Positions 13,942-13,981 of a stretch of DNA of 13,981 nt are shown piece by piece. Every line of letters begins with the position of its first letter. Position 1 is the first letter of the stretch. A program made the position numbers and the translations under genes. The notes under the pieces were generated by a model. It was not told where the DNA came from. It made no database searches and saw nothing but the letters and a program-made list of their open reading frames with translations. The stretch comes from RGIG4074 sp964615285 (GTDB taxonomy: Bacteria; Bacillota; Clostridia; Christensenellales; Borkfalkiaceae): positions 1-13,981 of the forward strand of contig CAZTND010000037.1 of the NCBI GenBank assembly GCA_964615285.1, written 5' to 3'.

Positions 13942-13954
13942 TATGTCTGACATA
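13942..13954. repeat. 13-base perfect palindrome near the window end
   Basis: TATGTC (13942-13947) and GACATA (13949-13954) are inverted copies around a single T. It may be a regulator site for a gene beyond the window edge. Nothing else supports a function. Confidence 0.35.
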
Positions 13955-13981
13955 GATCTTCGTTTTTTATGAAAATTCCGT

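Larger units (their letters stand above)
13616..13981. other. AT-rich non-coding region upstream of the recombinase
   Basis: These 366 bases hold no convincing ORF on either strand. They contain the recombinase ribosome site, the dif-like site, an A/T-rich tract at about 13736-13860 with short repeated units (TCAAA, TCAAC, CAACGT) and a small palindrome at 13942-13954. No clear promoter for the recombinase was found, although a minus-strand TATTTT (13658-13653) could be a weak -10 placed so that its -35 would fall inside the dif-like site. Confidence 0.6.

Noticed and set aside
12560..13981. Prophage or integrative-element integrase with attachment site
   Set aside because: The recombinase sits in an operon with hflX, no tRNA gene, excisionase, phage or transfer genes are present, and the nearby repeat has Xer-site geometry rather than an att pair.

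Overview
The window looks like a piece of an uncultured, strictly anaerobic Gram-positive bacterium of the Clostridia (Bacillota). The reasons are a class III ribonucleotide reductase with its activase, a clostridial-style glutamyl-tRNA synthetase with an N-terminal extension, LexA, strong AGGAGG-type ribosome sites, TTGACA/TATAAT promoters and compact intrinsic terminators. Coding DNA is fairly GC-rich while intergenic DNA is AT-rich. A run of exactly 100 N (10708-10807) marks a scaffold join, so this is a draft or metagenome assembly. No phage, insertion sequence, CRISPR array or defence island is visible; most genes are housekeeping.

Layout. Positions 1-1184 (+) hold the tail of an InlB-repeat surface protein and a NYN-nuclease/OST-HTH protein. 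Then comes gltX (1267-2907). Positions 2980-5844 hold an anaerobic nucleotide-reduction operon, nrdD-nrdG, behind a strong promoter flanked and overlapped by two NrdR-type boxes. Positions 6014-7375 hold a family M29 aminopeptidase with its own promoter and a short overlapping leader ORF. Positions 7410-9512 hold two tandem CobW/COG0523 P-loop proteins: one with a large His-rich metal-binding insert, one lacking the CxCC motif and fused to a domain resembling the end of YcgQ (TIGR03943/DUF1980). A bidirectional hairpin separates them from lexA on the minus strand. lexA is divergent from a 63-codon Cys-rich protein, with a LexA-like box between them. After the gap lie an AT-rich fragment of a membrane protein and a bidirectional terminator, then a minus-strand pair: a XerS-sized tyrosine recombinase whose stop codon overlaps the start of hflX.

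How the parts fit. nrdD/nrdG make dNTPs without oxygen and appear to be under NrdR control. The two CobW proteins probably form a metal-handling pair. LexA probably represses itself. The most striking signal is at 13673-13700, just upstream of the recombinase gene: two perfect 11-bp inverted arms around a 6-bp centre, the geometry of a Xer/dif recombination site. Together with the recombinase length, this suggests a self-contained single-recombinase chromosome-resolution module like XerS/difSL, but with a symmetric site. That link is inference and needs testing.
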